Part shown: one piece after another, positions 4,553 through 5,170 of the stretch | Position numbering within the stretch: position 1 is the stretch's first letter | Layout: each line of letters begins with the position of its first letter | Assembly: GCA_964618405.1 (NCBI GenBank) | Contig: CAZUAY010000283.1 | Span: 1 to 5,170, forward strand | Source: JBBQIY01 sp964618405 | GTDB lineage: Bacteria > Verrucomicrobiota > Kiritimatiellia > RFP12 > UBA3636 | Direction of reading: 5' to 3' | Length of the DNA: 5,170 nucleotides | Made by a program: the position numbers and the translations under genes | The notes under the pieces: generated by a model | Database searches by the model: none | Told to the model about the DNA's origin: nothing | The model's input: the letters and a program-made list of their open reading frames with translations, nothing else

Positions 4553-5170
4553 ATGAAATTACGAACGAATGCGGTTACCAAGCTTCTACCAGTACTGGCG
4601 TTGAGCACGGCCCTACAAGGCTCCGTGCTGGCTGAGGAGAAGTCTACGCTGATTCCACTGGAGGGCCAGATGGAGACGAGTGGTAACGGGCCCGAGAATA
4701 AAAAGTACAAATTCTACGTCGGGTCGGAAGCAGGGTCTGTCAAGGCTGGCCTCCGCGTGTTCGACATCGATGCGCAAACAGGCGAGATTCGCCAGTTGAG
4801 CCAGATCGATGATGCGCAAGATCCAATTTATCTGGCCATCTCCCACGATGGGAAGTTTCTGTATGCAGCCCAACGGGTCGCGCCGGACGCCAACGGTGTC
4901 ACGGGCGGTGTGACGGTCTATGCTGTCAAGGGCTCTGAGCTCATCAAACTTGCAGAGTACGCTTGTGCGCCAACCGTCCCTTGTCACATTTCGCTCTCGC
5001 ATGATGGGCGGAGGCTCGTTTATGCCGAATACGCTAAGGGTTGGATTGGCGTGTTTAACATCAAACCAGACGGTCTTCTTGAGGGGCCCGTGGCTCAAAC
5101 GCAACACATAGCACATGGACCGAATGACGGACGCCAAGGAGCCGCCCATTGCCATTGCGCGGTACTGACG
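4553..5170 (+). CDS. Secreted beta-propeller lactonase-family protein (6-phosphogluconolactonase-like), 3' end missing
   Basis: The first 206 codons are present and the frame runs open off the right edge; family members are usually about 350-400 residues, so roughly half is seen. Residues 1-27 form a signal peptide: basic MKLRTNAVTK, a hydrophobic core LLPVLALSTAL, and a likely cleavage after SVLA (24-27) before EE. The mature part shows propeller-blade repeats: KFYVGSE at 53-59, GLRVFDID then PIYLAISHDGKFLYAAQRV (about 91-109), HISLSHDGRRLVYAEY (145-160) and GVFNIKPDG (166-174). HGPNDGRQGAAHCH (188-201) resembles the conserved NxxRQ...HxH segment of the lactonase family (PF10282 type). Export argues against a cytoplasmic pentose-phosphate role; another extracytoplasmic lactone or carbohydrate is more likely, but the substrate is unknown. 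No Shine-Dalgarno site precedes 4553. An in-frame ATG at 4517 would add 12 residues (MDLTDHLRKKPK) and start 4 nt after dut. Confidence 0.83.
   Translation, partial: MKLRTNAVTKLLPVLALSTALQGSVLAEEKSTLIPLEGQMETSGNGPENKKYKFYVGSEAGSVKAGLRVFDIDAQTGEIRQLSQIDDAQDPIYLAISHDGKFLYAAQRVAPDANGVTGGVTVYAVKGSELIKLAEYACAPTVPCHISLSHDGRRLVYAEYAKGWIGVFNIKPDGLLEGPVAQTQHIAHGPNDGRQGAAHCHCAVLT

Noticed and set aside
4613..5155. Open frame of 180 codons on the - strand.
   Set aside because: It lies opposite the secreted propeller gene, in register with it, and shows no recognisable protein family. The + strand frame has a signal peptide and blade repeats.

Overview
The window looks like chromosomal DNA of a bacterium with a mid-range GC content. 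All five genes are on the + strand: four complete and a fifth cut by the right edge. A GTP-type PEP carboxykinase, a secreted lactonase-type beta-propeller and infrequent Shine-Dalgarno sites would suit the Verrucomicrobiota/Kiritimatiellota/Lentisphaerota group, or a Fibrobacter-like succinate producer. This is a weak inference from gene content, and no rRNA or other phylogenetic marker is present.

Region 1 (1-1996) is a self-contained transcription unit. A probable promoter with a TATACT -10 box and a leader of about 70 nt with a small hairpin lead to a good AAGGA ribosome site and pckG. The unit ends in a long, strong intrinsic terminator. pckG is the only gene here with clear high-expression codon bias.

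Region 2 (1928-2119) is a short intergenic stretch dense in structure. It holds 7-bp-periodic repeats in opposite orientation on its two sides, the terminator hairpin, and a perfect 16-bp inverted repeat just upstream of a possible promoter for the next gene.

Region 3 (2120-5170) is a tightly spaced run of four genes: a class I methyltransferase-fold protein, a membrane-anchored polysaccharide-deacetylase-fold protein, dUTPase (dut), and the first 206 codons of a secreted beta-propeller lactonase-like protein. Gaps are 44, 6 and 40 nt with no terminator seen, so they are probably co-transcribed. None has a convincing Shine-Dalgarno site.

The most notable point is that the first two proteins of this run keep their folds but lack residues normally needed for ligand binding. 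The deacetylase has lost two of its three canonical metal ligands. The methyltransferase has lost the glycine-rich loop and the ribose-binding acid. They may be non-catalytic or strongly diverged relatives. No mobile element, CRISPR array, defence system, tRNA or rRNA was found. dut is a conventional enzyme with all five motifs.
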